Assembly: GCF_003324525.1 (NCBI RefSeq)
Contig: NZ_QGDC01000005.1
Location: 356,428-420,427, forward strand
Source of the DNA: Mucilaginibacter hurinus
GTDB lineage: Bacteria; Bacteroidota; Bacteroidia; Sphingobacteriales; Sphingobacteriaceae
Direction: 5' to 3'
Length of the DNA: 64,000 bases
Shown here piece after piece: positions 1-8,228 of this stretch (position 1 is the first letter of the stretch; the number at the start of each line of letters is the position of its first letter). The notes under the pieces were generated by a model. It saw only the letters and a program-made list of their open reading frames with translations, was not told the origin of the DNA and ran no database searches. The position numbers and the translations under genes are program-made.

Positions 1-62
1 AAGACGAAATTATTAATCTTAAAAGTTATTTTTAAAAAAGTATTTTTTAGCATATCCGGCAG

Positions 63-89
63 TTAACATATATAGTTAAAATATGTTAA
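63..89. promoter_or_regulatory. 9-bp perfect inverted repeat (operator candidate)
   Basis: TTAACATAT at 63-71 is mirrored exactly by ATATGTTAA at 81-89 with a 9-base spacer. It lies about 85 bases before the first gene in an AT-rich gene-free leader (1-172). The geometry suits a dimeric regulator's operator, but AT-rich palindromes arise by chance, so this is only a candidate. No clear TAnnTTTG box is visible in the leader. Confidence 0.3.
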
Positions 90-172
90 TCCCCACGTTT
101 TTAATATAAACATCATAATAGTTTTATTAATTTCGGCACCTTATAAATCTGTTTTGTACTTGCATTATAGCG

Positions 173-3100
173 ATGAATTATAACAAACTGAATAACGTTT
201 TTGGCTGGGTAGCGTTTTTGATAGCTACGGCAACCTATATTTTAACTCTTGAGCCTTCAACCAGCTTTTGGGATTGCGGCGAGTTTATTGCCTGTATACA
301 CCGGTTGCAGGTGGCGCACCAGCCCGGCGCACCGTTGTTCACCATGATTGGTAAAGTTGTTTCCTTGCTGTCGCTTGGCGACGTAACCAAGGTGGCCTAC
401 TTTACTAACCTGGCTTCGGCACTGGCTAGCAGCGCTACCATTTTATTTTTATTCTGGACTATTACAGCGCTGGCTAAAAAGCTGCTCGTTAAACGGGACG
501 AAGAAGTAAGTGCAACCAATCTCATACTTATCATCGGCTCAGGCTTGGTTGGCGCGCTGGCATATACATTCTCTGATACCTTCTGGTTTTCGGCGGTTGA
601 ATCTGAAGTATATGCGCAATCGTCGCTTTGTACAGCCATTGTTTTTTGGGCTATATTAAAATGGGAGGCCCATGCTGATGAGCCGGGCGCCGATAAGTGG
701 ATTGTATTTATTGCCTATATCATGGGCCTTTCCATTGGTATTCACCTATTAAACTTGTTGGTTATACCGGCCATAGCCTTGGTTGTATATTTCCGTAAGG
801 CAAAGCAGGCAACAAGCGCTGGTGCCTTAAAATGGTTTTTTAGCGGCATTGTAGCCGTAGGATTTATACTCTGGGGCGTTATACAATTTACCGTTAAGGG
901 CGCCGCTTTTTCTGACCTGCTTTTTGTAAATACCCTGGGTATGGGCTTTGGCAGCGGTGCTATTACATTTTTTTTGTTGCTGGCCGGGCTGATTGTTTCG
1001 GGCATTTACTACACTATTAAGCCGGTTAATGCGGCTATAATAGCAACAGCAGTATGTTTTGTTCTGCTTGCAGGTATCAGCAGCGGCTTTATCGGTTTAA
1101 TCATAGCCATTGGCTTGGTAGCTTTATTGGAGTATGTTGTAAAGATTCGCGAAAAGCGCTTCGCGCTAAATAGCTTTTTGGTGTGCCTGGCGTTTATATT
1201 GTTCGGCTATAGTTCGTTTGTGATGATTGTTATCAGGGCTAAGGCCGGCACAAACCTTAACAATAGCGATCCGCAGGACGCATTCGCGCTTAACAGCTAC
1301 CTTAACCGCGATCAGTATGGAGATACACCATTAATGTACGGCCAATTTTTTGACTCGAAGTTAATAGACCAAAAGCAGGGTGCGAATATCTATCGCAAAG
1401 GAAAAGATAAATATGAAATCGCCGGGAAGAAGATAAAGAACATTTACGACCGTAATACCATTTTTCCGCGCATGTTTAGCGAGAAGTCCGGGCATGACAG
1501 GTTTTACCGCGATTGGATGGGCATGGGTGCTGAAGAAAAGCCAACCTTTACCACAAACCTTGGATTTTTTGCCAGCTGGCAGGTAACACAAATGTACACG
1601 CGTTACTTTTTATGGAACTTTGCCGGCCGCACCAATGAACTGGACGGCCAGACAGGCAGCAATGTTGACGGTGCATGGATAAGCGGCTTGAACTTTAGCC
1701 AGCCATATCCTTACTCGGTTACTAAAAGCAAGGCTTACAACAGGCTTTATTTTTTACCGCTGATTATAGGTTTGCTTGGTGCAATTTATCATTTCAGGCG
1801 TAACCAAAAAGATGCCGGTATAGTGGGGGTATTGTTTTTCTTTACAGGCCTGGCTATTGTGTTATATCTTAACCAGGATCCTTTGCAGCCACGTGAACGT
1901 GATTATGCTTATGCGGGCTCATTTTACGCGTTTGGTATATGGATAGGACTAGGGGTGCTGTTTATAGCCGATTTGCTGCGTAAAGTAACTGGCGCTAAAC
2001 CTGCGGCTATAATTGCAACAGTAGCGTGCCTGTTGGCAGCGCCGGTGTTAATGGCAAGCGAAGAGTGGGACGACCATGATCGCTCAACCAAAACCACGCC
2101 GCGTGATATGGCTTATAATTACCTGATATCATGTGAGCCTAATGCGATTTTGTTTGTATACGGCGATAATGATACATACCCATTGTGGTACGTTCAGGAA
2201 GTAGAAGGGGTAAGACCAGATGTGCGTATTGTAAATCTTAGTTTGTTAGGTACCGACTGGTATATACGCCATATGAAGAAAACCATGAACCAGTCCGCCC
2301 CTTTGCCTATTACCATGCCTGATGAAAAGTTTGCAGCCGGAATACGTGACGTGATTTATTACAGCGACTCAAACATCCCGGGATCGGTAGATATAAAAGA
2401 AGTTTTTGACTTCATCACTTCTGACGATCCGCGTGCTATGGCCCAAATGCAAAGCGGCGAAAGCACAAACTATTTGCCTACTAAAAACTTTAAACTTTCG
2501 GTTGATCGGGATGCGGTTATAAAAAATGGCACTGTTTCGGCTGAGCAGGTAAATAAAATAGCTCCGGTAATTGAGTGGAAATACCCCGGTAACTACATTA
2601 CTAAGGATAACCTGGCGCTACTGGATATATTGGCTCACAACAATTGGAAGCGTCCGGTGTATTTTGCTGTTACAGTTGGCAGCGAAAATATGATGGGGCT
2701 CGACCGTTATATGTATAATGAGGGTTTTGCGTACCGCTTACTGCCTTTAACGCCGGATACTACCATGGCTCCGCTAGAAAATACTAATAGCGGTAAGATG
2801 TATGCCACCTTGATGAATAAGTTCAAGTATGGCAACATGAAGAATGCTAAATACCTGGATCATGAATCGCTTACGATGTTTTACCCGCTTATTACCCGTT
2901 TGTACATGAACCTTGCCGACAACCTGATAAGGGAAGGCCGTAATGATATGGCTAAAAAGCTTGTAAAAAAATACGACGAGGTTATGCCAGCTATTATACC
3001 TGTACAAGAAGTAGCGGTGCGGAAGTATTACCTGCTTGAAAGCGCCTACAGATTGGGCGATACGCAGTTTGGCAACCGCTTGGCCGAGCAAATAGATGAT

Positions 3101-3310
3101 TACCTGGTAAACCTGTTAAATTATACACACGCCATGATACAGAAAGGCAGCATAAATGCCGACAGTCGCGATGTGCAGTTGTCAATGTCCCTGCTGAATG
3201 GTTTAGTTGACATGACCAAAGATTATCATCAAACGGCGCTGCATACAAAATATAGCGCCCAGCTTAAAGATTTTCAGAACAAGCTTGGCGTGGTAGACCC
3301 CGGCCAGTAA
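173..3310 (+). CDS. DUF2723 family membrane protein, GT-C glycosyltransferase-like
   Basis: A 1045-residue integral membrane protein. The N-terminal half has roughly ten hydrophobic segments. The early motif FWDCGEF (about residues 33-39) followed by QPGAPLF (about 51-57) is the DUF2723 signature; the acidic residues in the first luminal loop resemble the active-site region of GT-C enzymes. A central soluble stretch and the motif RERDYAYAG (about 575) precede further membrane spans, and the last 400 residues are soluble and probably periplasmic (YGDNDTYPLWY near 665). Family knowledge: DUF2723 is related to protein O-mannosyltransferases, including human TMEM260. Bacteroidota are known to O-glycosylate secreted proteins, so such a role is plausible but is inference. 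The gene stands alone, with its own terminator behind it. Confidence 0.85.
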   Translation: MNYNKLNNVFGWVAFLIATATYILTLEPSTSFWDCGEFIACIHRLQVAHQPGAPLFTMIGKVVSLLSLGDVTKVAYFTNLASALASSATILFLFWTITALAKKLLVKRDEEVSATNLILIIGSGLVGALAYTFSDTFWFSAVESEVYAQSSLCTAIVFWAILKWEAHADEPGADKWIVFIAYIMGLSIGIHLLNLLVIPAIALVVYFRKAKQATSAGALKWFFSGIVAVGFILWGVIQFTVKGAAFSDLLFVNTLGMGFGSGAITFFLLLAGLIVSGIYYTIKPVNAAIIATAVCFVLLAGISSGFIGLIIAIGLVALLEYVVKIREKRFALNSFLVCLAFILFGYSSFVMIVIRAKAGTNLNNSDPQDAFALNSYLNRDQYGDTPLMYGQFFDSKLIDQKQGANIYRKGKDKYEIAGKKIKNIYDRNTIFPRMFSEKSGHDRFYRDWMGMGAEEKPTFTTNLGFFASWQVTQMYTRYFLWNFAGRTNELDGQTGSNVDGAWISGLNFSQPYPYSVTKSKAYNRLYFLPLIIGLLGAIYHFRRNQKDAGIVGVLFFFTGLAIVLYLNQDPLQPRERDYAYAGSFYAFGIWIGLGVLFIADLLRKVTGAKPAAIIATVACLLAAPVLMASEEWDDHDRSTKTTPRDMAYNYLISCEPNAILFVYGDNDTYPLWYVQEVEGVRPDVRIVNLSLLGTDWYIRHMKKTMNQSAPLPITMPDEKFAAGIRDVIYYSDSNIPGSVDIKEVFDFITSDDPRAMAQMQSGESTNYLPTKNFKLSVDRDAVIKNGTVSAEQVNKIAPVIEWKYPGNYITKDNLALLDILAHNNWKRPVYFAVTVGSENMMGLDRYMYNEGFAYRLLPLTPDTTMAPLENTNSGKMYATLMNKFKYGNMKNAKYLDHESLTMFYPLITRLYMNLADNLIREGRNDMAKKLVKKYDEVMPAIIPVQEVAVRKYYLLESAYRLGDTQFGNRLAEQIDDYLVNLLNYTHAMIQKGSINADSRDVQLSMSLLNGLVDMTKDYHQTALHTKYSAQLKDFQNKLGVVDPGQ

Positions 3311-3332
3311 AATTATTGTTTGAAGTAAAAGG

Positions 3333-3357
3333 AAGCCTCGTTTAACGGGGCTTTTTT
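3333..3357 (+). terminator. Rho-independent terminator after DUF2723 gene
   Basis: AAGCCTCGT pairs with ACGGGGCTT (one mismatch) around a short TTA loop, followed by a run of six T. It begins about 20 bases after the stop codon. Confidence 0.8.
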
Positions 3358-3444
3358 GTTAAAATTAAAGGTAACAAAACATTTACTGCCTATTGTAATT
3401 ATATGATTTGTAGTATACTTGCTACGATTTCAAATTATATTAAC

Positions 3445-5418
3445 ATGACCTTTAAATGTATAGCCGGTAGTATGCTGGCTTTGTTAGTAGCGGCTAACAC
3501 TTGTGTTGCGCAGCAATTGCAACCGGTAGCGGAACAAGCGCAATCAATTTATAACTATCATGAAACATTTGGCCCGTTGTTTTACGCTAAAAATGGCAAT
3601 GAATACCGTGCAGCTAGCGGTGAACCCGGCCCGAAATATTGGCAAAACCGGGCAGACTACAGGATTGATGCCCGCCTGAACGATCAAACCAATGAGATTA
3701 CAGGAACGGAAGTTCTGACCTATACCAATAATAGTCCGCAAACATTAGGGTTTTTATGGCTTAACCTCGATCAGAACTTATATCGTCAGGATTCACGGGG
3801 CTCGGCAATTATACCCATTACAGGTAGCCGTAATGGCGGGCGCGGGCAGGTATTTGATGCCGGCCATAAAATAAAGTCAGTAAAGCTGGCAGATAGTGGC
3901 CAGGAGTTAAAATATATCATTAATGACACCCGCATGCAGGTGTTTTTGCCGAAACAGGTTACCGCGGGCGGTGGCCAGGTTAAGCTAAAAATCGACTTTT
4001 CTTTTATCAGCCCTGATTACGGCTCAGACCGTAGCGGCATATTGCAGACAAAAAACGGAAAAGTGTTTGCCATTGCACAATGGTATCCGCGCATGTGCGT
4101 ATATGATGATGTAACGGGTTGGAATGTTTTGCCTTATACCGGCCCCGGCGAATTTTATTTAGAATACGGCGATTTTGATTTGAATATTACTGCGCCCGCC
4201 AACCATATAGTGATGGCATCCGGCGAGTTACTGAACCCGGAAGAGGTATATACTGTGCAGCAACAGCAAAGATGGAAGCAGGCTGCTGAAAGCGATAAAA
4301 CAGTGCTCATCCGTTCGTCGGGCGAGGTAACCGATGCGTCATCCCGCCCGGCAGGAAAAACCGAGCTCACCTGGAAATACAAGATAAAAAACGCGCGCGA
4401 TGCCTCCTGGGCTTCATCAGCTTCATTTATTGTTGATGCTGCCAAAATAAATTTGCCAAGCGGAAAAAAATGTTTAGCCATATCTGCCTACCCGCGCGAA
4501 AGCACGGGTAATGATAGCTGGGGCCGTTCAACTGAGTACGTAAAAAGGTCTGTTGAAATGAATTCGTCCAAATGGTTTGAATATCCGTACCCCGCCGCTA
4601 CAGCTGTTGCAGGTAGTGTTGGTGGTATGGAGTATCCGGGCATAGTATTCTGCAGTTATAAATCGCGCAAAGCGGCGCTATGGGACGTTCACGACCACGA
4701 GTTCGGCCATACATGGTTCCCCATGATAGTAGGCTCTAACGAAAGGTTATATGGATGGATGGATGAAGGCTTTACAACCTTTATAAACGACCTTACTACC
4801 GCTGAATTTAATAACGGCGAATATGCACCGAAACAACCCGTTAATATGCAGCGCGTAAGCATGACCAGACCTGACCTGGAAACAATATTAAGCCAGCCGG
4901 CGAACTTAAGGGAATCAAACACTGGCACCTTATTATACTTTAAACCGGCTATGGGGCTTCACCTGCTGCGCGACCAGATTTTGGGCAAGGAGCGTTTTGA
5001 TTTCGCTTTTAAAACTTATATTGAACGTTGGGCGTTTAAGCACCCTACCCCCGACGATTTCTTCCGTACGATGGAAAACGCCTGCGGGGAAAGTTTGCAA
5101 TGGTTTTGGCGAGGTTGGTTCATTAACAACTGGCGGCTGGATGTGGCTGTGCGCGATGTGAAATACCTGGATAACAATCCCGCGAACGGCTTGCTGGTTA
5201 CGCTGGATAATCTGGAGAAAATGGCCATGCCGGTTATACTGGATATAAAATTTAAAAGCGGTAAAACTGATCGTGTAAAGCTGCCTGTAGAGATATGGGA
5301 ACGTAACGCCAGCTTCATCTACAGACACATGTCGACAGAAGAGGTTGAATCAGTTACATATGATCCGGATAAGGTAATGCCTGACCATAATTCAAGAAAT
5401 AATGTTTGGCAAAAGTAA
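3445..5418 (+). CDS. M1 family metallopeptidase (secreted aminopeptidase)
   Basis: Zinc aminopeptidase of the gluzincin M1 family. The zinc site HEFGH is followed after 18 residues by the third ligand Glu in WMDEGFTTF, the exact M1 spacing. GGMEYPG just upstream is the exopeptidase GAMEN-type motif. The start at 3445 is preferred over an in-frame ATG at 3403 because it gives a clean signal peptide (Lys near residue 4, then a hydrophobic core, cut near CVAQQ); the longer form would bury that signal behind 14 residues. The product is 657 residues and probably periplasmic, trimming amino acids from imported peptides. The N-terminal domain is beta-rich and the C-terminal region helical, as usual. 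It is a single gene with no obvious operon partner. Confidence 0.9.
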   Translation: MTFKCIAGSMLALLVAANTCVAQQLQPVAEQAQSIYNYHETFGPLFYAKNGNEYRAASGEPGPKYWQNRADYRIDARLNDQTNEITGTEVLTYTNNSPQTLGFLWLNLDQNLYRQDSRGSAIIPITGSRNGGRGQVFDAGHKIKSVKLADSGQELKYIINDTRMQVFLPKQVTAGGGQVKLKIDFSFISPDYGSDRSGILQTKNGKVFAIAQWYPRMCVYDDVTGWNVLPYTGPGEFYLEYGDFDLNITAPANHIVMASGELLNPEEVYTVQQQQRWKQAAESDKTVLIRSSGEVTDASSRPAGKTELTWKYKIKNARDASWASSASFIVDAAKINLPSGKKCLAISAYPRESTGNDSWGRSTEYVKRSVEMNSSKWFEYPYPAATAVAGSVGGMEYPGIVFCSYKSRKAALWDVHDHEFGHTWFPMIVGSNERLYGWMDEGFTTFINDLTTAEFNNGEYAPKQPVNMQRVSMTRPDLETILSQPANLRESNTGTLLYFKPAMGLHLLRDQILGKERFDFAFKTYIERWAFKHPTPDDFFRTMENACGESLQWFWRGWFINNWRLDVAVRDVKYLDNNPANGLLVTLDNLEKMAMPVILDIKFKSGKTDRVKLPVEIWERNASFIYRHMSTEEVESVTYDPDKVMPDHNSRNNVWQK

Positions 5419-5487
5419 TAACAGGCTGGGTGTTGCCCGGGTATGTTGAATAGCTATGTTATAAAAATCTTTTTATTTCCAGTGTAA

Positions 5488-5907
5488 ATGACAGACCTGG
5501 CAATTGAGCAGATTCGTCCTGAACTTACCTGGCGGCTACGGCGTGACGTGCTTTATCCCGGCAAAAATATGCATGAGATGGAGATGGAGGAGGATAATGA
5601 TGGTTTCCATTTCGGTGCTTTCAAAAACAATAATTTAGTCGGCGTAGTATCTGTATTTCAAATTGGTGAGGACTTTCAGTTCAGAAAATTGGCAATTGAC
5701 AGGCTATGTCAAAAGCAGGGGATAGGTAGTGCAGTAATGAAGTATATTATAGATTTTGTGAAAACTAATGGTGGTAAGCGCCTTTGGTGTAATGCCCGGG
5801 TGGAGGCAATTGATTTCTATTTGAAACGTGGCTTCTCAGTCACCGGTGAAAAATTTTCCCGTGATGGCATTGATTATGAAATAATTGAGAAAGCATTGAC
5901 AGAATAA
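5488..5907 (+). CDS. GNAT family N-acetyltransferase
   Basis: Small (139 residues) acetyl-CoA dependent acyltransferase. The pyrophosphate-binding loop is visible as QKQGIGSA (about 75-82) after the beta-4 strand FRKLAID, and the C-terminal RGFSVTGEKF strand is typical. The substrate cannot be read from the sequence. The start codon is the ATG at 5488, the only sensible one. Its 3' end is followed by a short AAAGCT/AGCTTT hairpin (5913-5928) that may help end transcription. Confidence 0.85.
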   Translation: MTDLAIEQIRPELTWRLRRDVLYPGKNMHEMEMEEDNDGFHFGAFKNNNLVGVVSVFQIGEDFQFRKLAIDRLCQKQGIGSAVMKYIIDFVKTNGGKRLWCNARVEAIDFYLKRGFSVTGEKFSRDGIDYEIIEKALTE

Positions 5908-5930
5908 AATGTAAAGCTCACAAGCTTTAT

Positions 5931-5938
5931 TATCTTTG
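5931..5938 (+). promoter_or_regulatory. -7 promoter box TATCTTTG for M42 peptidase gene
   Basis: Exact match to the Bacteroidota sigma-ABfr -7 consensus TAnnTTTG, 37 bases before the ATG at 5976. No TTG -33 element lies at the expected distance. Confidence 0.5.
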
Positions 5939-5975
5939 CTTTGGCTTTGCAAATGAGCCTTTTTAATACAAACAC

Positions 5976-7088
5976 ATGGCAAAAAAAAAGACTGATACAC
6001 CGCATATTCCTGTTGTAAACGAAACTTCCCTGGCATTTTTTGAAAAATACATTAACAATGCTTCGCCTACCGGCTTTGAATGGAAAGGGCAGGAATTATG
6101 GCTTGATTATTTGAAGCCTTACATAGATGAACATTACGTTGATAACTATGGCACCGCTGTAGGCATCATCAATAAAGACGCCGAATACAAAGTAGTTATA
6201 GAGGCGCATGCCGATGAGATATCATGGTTTGTAAATTATATAACCAGTGATGGCTTGATTTACGTTATACGTAACGGAGGTTCGGACCACCAGATAGCGC
6301 CATCAAAGAGAGTCAACATCCATACAGATAAGGGCGTAGTTAAAGCAGTATTTGGCTGGCCTGCCATCCATACCCGCCTGGGTGGTGAAAAGGAGGAAGC
6401 GCCCAGCCTTAAAAATATTTGCCTGGATTGCGGCTGCACGTCAAAGGACGAAGTAGAGCAATTAGGCATACATGTAGGTTGCGTTATAACTTATGAAGAT
6501 GAGTTTATGGTGCTTAATAACCGCTATTACGTAGGCCGTGCGCTGGATAACCGCGTAGGTGGTTTTATGATAGCCGAAGTTGCCCGTTTGCTTAAAGAAA
6601 ATAATATAAAGCTGCCTTTTGGTTTATACATTGTAAACGCCGTGCAGGAAGAAATTGGTTTGCGTGGTGCCGAAATGATAGCACATCGCATTAAACCTAA
6701 TGTAGCGATTGTTACCGACGTTACGCATGATACCACGACGCCGATGATCAGCAAGATCACCCAGGGCGACCTGGCCTGCGGAAAAGGGCCGGTTGTATCA
6801 TATGCGCCGGCTGTACAAACCAACGTGAATAAGTTGCTTATAGCCGCCGCCGAAAAAGCCAATATTCCGTTTCAACGCCAGGCATCATCCCGCTCAACCG
6901 GTACCGATACTGATGCCTTTGCTTATTCAAACGAGGGAGTGCCCTCGGCATTGATATCCCTGCCTTTGCGCTATATGCATACCACGGTTGAAATGATACA
7001 TAAAGAGGATGTAGACAATGTAATCCGTTTGATTTACGAAAGCTTGCTGACTTTAGAGGCCGGACAGGATTTCAGATATATCAGGTAA
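5976..7088 (+). CDS. M42 family metallopeptidase (glutamyl/deblocking aminopeptidase-like)
   Basis: Cytoplasmic di-metal aminopeptidase, 370 residues, with no signal peptide. The five expected metal/catalytic positions can be read in order: His in EAHADEISWF (about 76), Asp in ALDNRVGG (about 190), the Glu pair in VQEEIGLRG (about 223), Asp in VTDVTHD (about 245) and His in YMHTTVEM (about 333). Family members form large dodecameric shells and trim oligopeptides; some are annotated as endoglucanase M, usually wrongly. A poly-Lys N-terminus (AKKKTD) is a little unusual. It has its own promoter box. Confidence 0.9.
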   Translation: MAKKKTDTPHIPVVNETSLAFFEKYINNASPTGFEWKGQELWLDYLKPYIDEHYVDNYGTAVGIINKDAEYKVVIEAHADEISWFVNYITSDGLIYVIRNGGSDHQIAPSKRVNIHTDKGVVKAVFGWPAIHTRLGGEKEEAPSLKNICLDCGCTSKDEVEQLGIHVGCVITYEDEFMVLNNRYYVGRALDNRVGGFMIAEVARLLKENNIKLPFGLYIVNAVQEEIGLRGAEMIAHRIKPNVAIVTDVTHDTTTPMISKITQGDLACGKGPVVSYAPAVQTNVNKLLIAAAEKANIPFQRQASSRSTGTDTDAFAYSNEGVPSALISLPLRYMHTTVEMIHKEDVDNVIRLIYESLLTLEAGQDFRYIR

Positions 7089-7179
7089 CAAACTAATTAA
7101 GTTGCCGTAAAACATTTTGCTGTAATCTTGATTTTTTATATCGCGGCGCAAAAATTATTATCCAATCATCTATAAAACA

Positions 7180-8079
7180 ATGAAACCAACATTATTAATA
7201 TTAGCCGCGGGCATGGCCAGCCGCTATGGCAGCATGAAACAGGTTGACGGCTTTGGCCCCAACGGCGAAACGATTATTGATTATTCCATATACGATGCCA
7301 TTAAAGCCGGCTTCGGCAAAATCAGCTTCATCATCCGCGAGGAGTTTGCCGAGGCGTTTAAAGCCAAGTTTGAGCCCAAGCTAAAAGGCAGGGTAGAGAC
7401 AGATTATGTGTTCCAGGGTTTTGACTTGAAGCCTTTTGGTATTGATAAAGAAGTAGAACGTGCCAAACCCTGGGGAACGGCCCATGCCGTGCTGGCAGCA
7501 CGCAACCAGGTGCATGAGCCTTTTTGCGTAATAAATGCCGACGACTTTTACGGGTATGATGCCTTTGAAAAGATGGCCAAATTTTTAACCACTGAAGCTG
7601 CTGATGATACCTACTCACTGGTAGGTTACCAGATAGACAAAACCCTGTCAGAGAATGGATCGGTATCGCGCGGGGTATGCAAGGTTGAGGACGGCAATAT
7701 GATAGAGATAAACGAGCGCACCCAGGTATATTTTAAAGAAGACGGCAGCGTAGTGTACGAAGAGGGTGGTGTGGAATACCCGTTAGCTAACGATACCCGT
7801 GTATCAATGAACTTCTGGGGCTTTACACCGGCAGTTTTTAAACAAAGCGAGCCGATGTTTAAACGGTTTGTTGAGGCAAACGAGGGGAACCCGAAAGCGG
7901 AGTTTTTTATCCCGCTGGTAGCTGATGAACTGATAAAAAGCAGAACCGCTAAATTTAAAGTGATCCCTACGGCCAACAAATGGTTTGGCGTTACTTACAA
8001 GGAGGATAAACCCATAGTGCAGGAAAGTATTTCGGAACTGGTGAACAATGGCACCTACCCGGAAAATCTTTGGGCCTAA
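7180..8079 (+). CDS. Sugar-phosphate nucleotidyltransferase family protein
   Basis: The N-terminal pattern LAAGMASRYGSMKQ (residues 8-21) is the nucleotide-binding loop of NTP-transferase enzymes that make NDP-sugars. NADDFYG (about 113) supplies the metal-binding Asp region, and the fold continues through MNFWGFTP (about 210). The 299-residue length fits a single-domain enzyme without the C-terminal beta-helix of GlmU or GlgC. The sugar cannot be told from the sequence. It is followed by the alpha-glucosidase gene, so glucose-1-phosphate metabolism is possible, but a repeat element separates them. A C5G9 tract begins directly after the stop codon. Confidence 0.85.
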   Translation: MKPTLLILAAGMASRYGSMKQVDGFGPNGETIIDYSIYDAIKAGFGKISFIIREEFAEAFKAKFEPKLKGRVETDYVFQGFDLKPFGIDKEVERAKPWGTAHAVLAARNQVHEPFCVINADDFYGYDAFEKMAKFLTTEAADDTYSLVGYQIDKTLSENGSVSRGVCKVEDGNMIEINERTQVYFKEDGSVVYEEGGVEYPLANDTRVSMNFWGFTPAVFKQSEPMFKRFVEANEGNPKAEFFIPLVADELIKSRTAKFKVIPTANKWFGVTYKEDKPIVQESISELVNNGTYPENLWA

Positions 8080-8114
8080 CCCCCGGGGGGGGGAATTTAA
8101 AAAATGTTATCAGG

Positions 8115-8209
8115 CGTCATTGCGGATACCAGGCAATCTCTAACGCGCTAAGCCGTTATAATGGCAAAGTAAATAGTTTAGAGATTGGCTAGTCTCTCCC
8201 GTAATGACG
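8115..8209. repeat. Imperfect inverted-repeat element (REP/MITE-like)
   Basis: CGTCATTGCGG...CAATCTCTAA (8115-8143) is mirrored by TTAGAGATTG...CCGTAATGACG (8178-8209), giving arms of about 30 bases with a few mismatches and a 34-base spacer. The outer CGTCATT/AATGACG ends and inner TCTCTAA/TTAGAGA ends match exactly. The shape, intergenic position and CGTCATTGCG start resemble repetitive extragenic palindromes common in Sphingobacteriaceae genomes. No second copy is seen in this window. Confidence 0.65.
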
Positions 8210-8228
8210 TTTATTATTAGTAAGAAGA

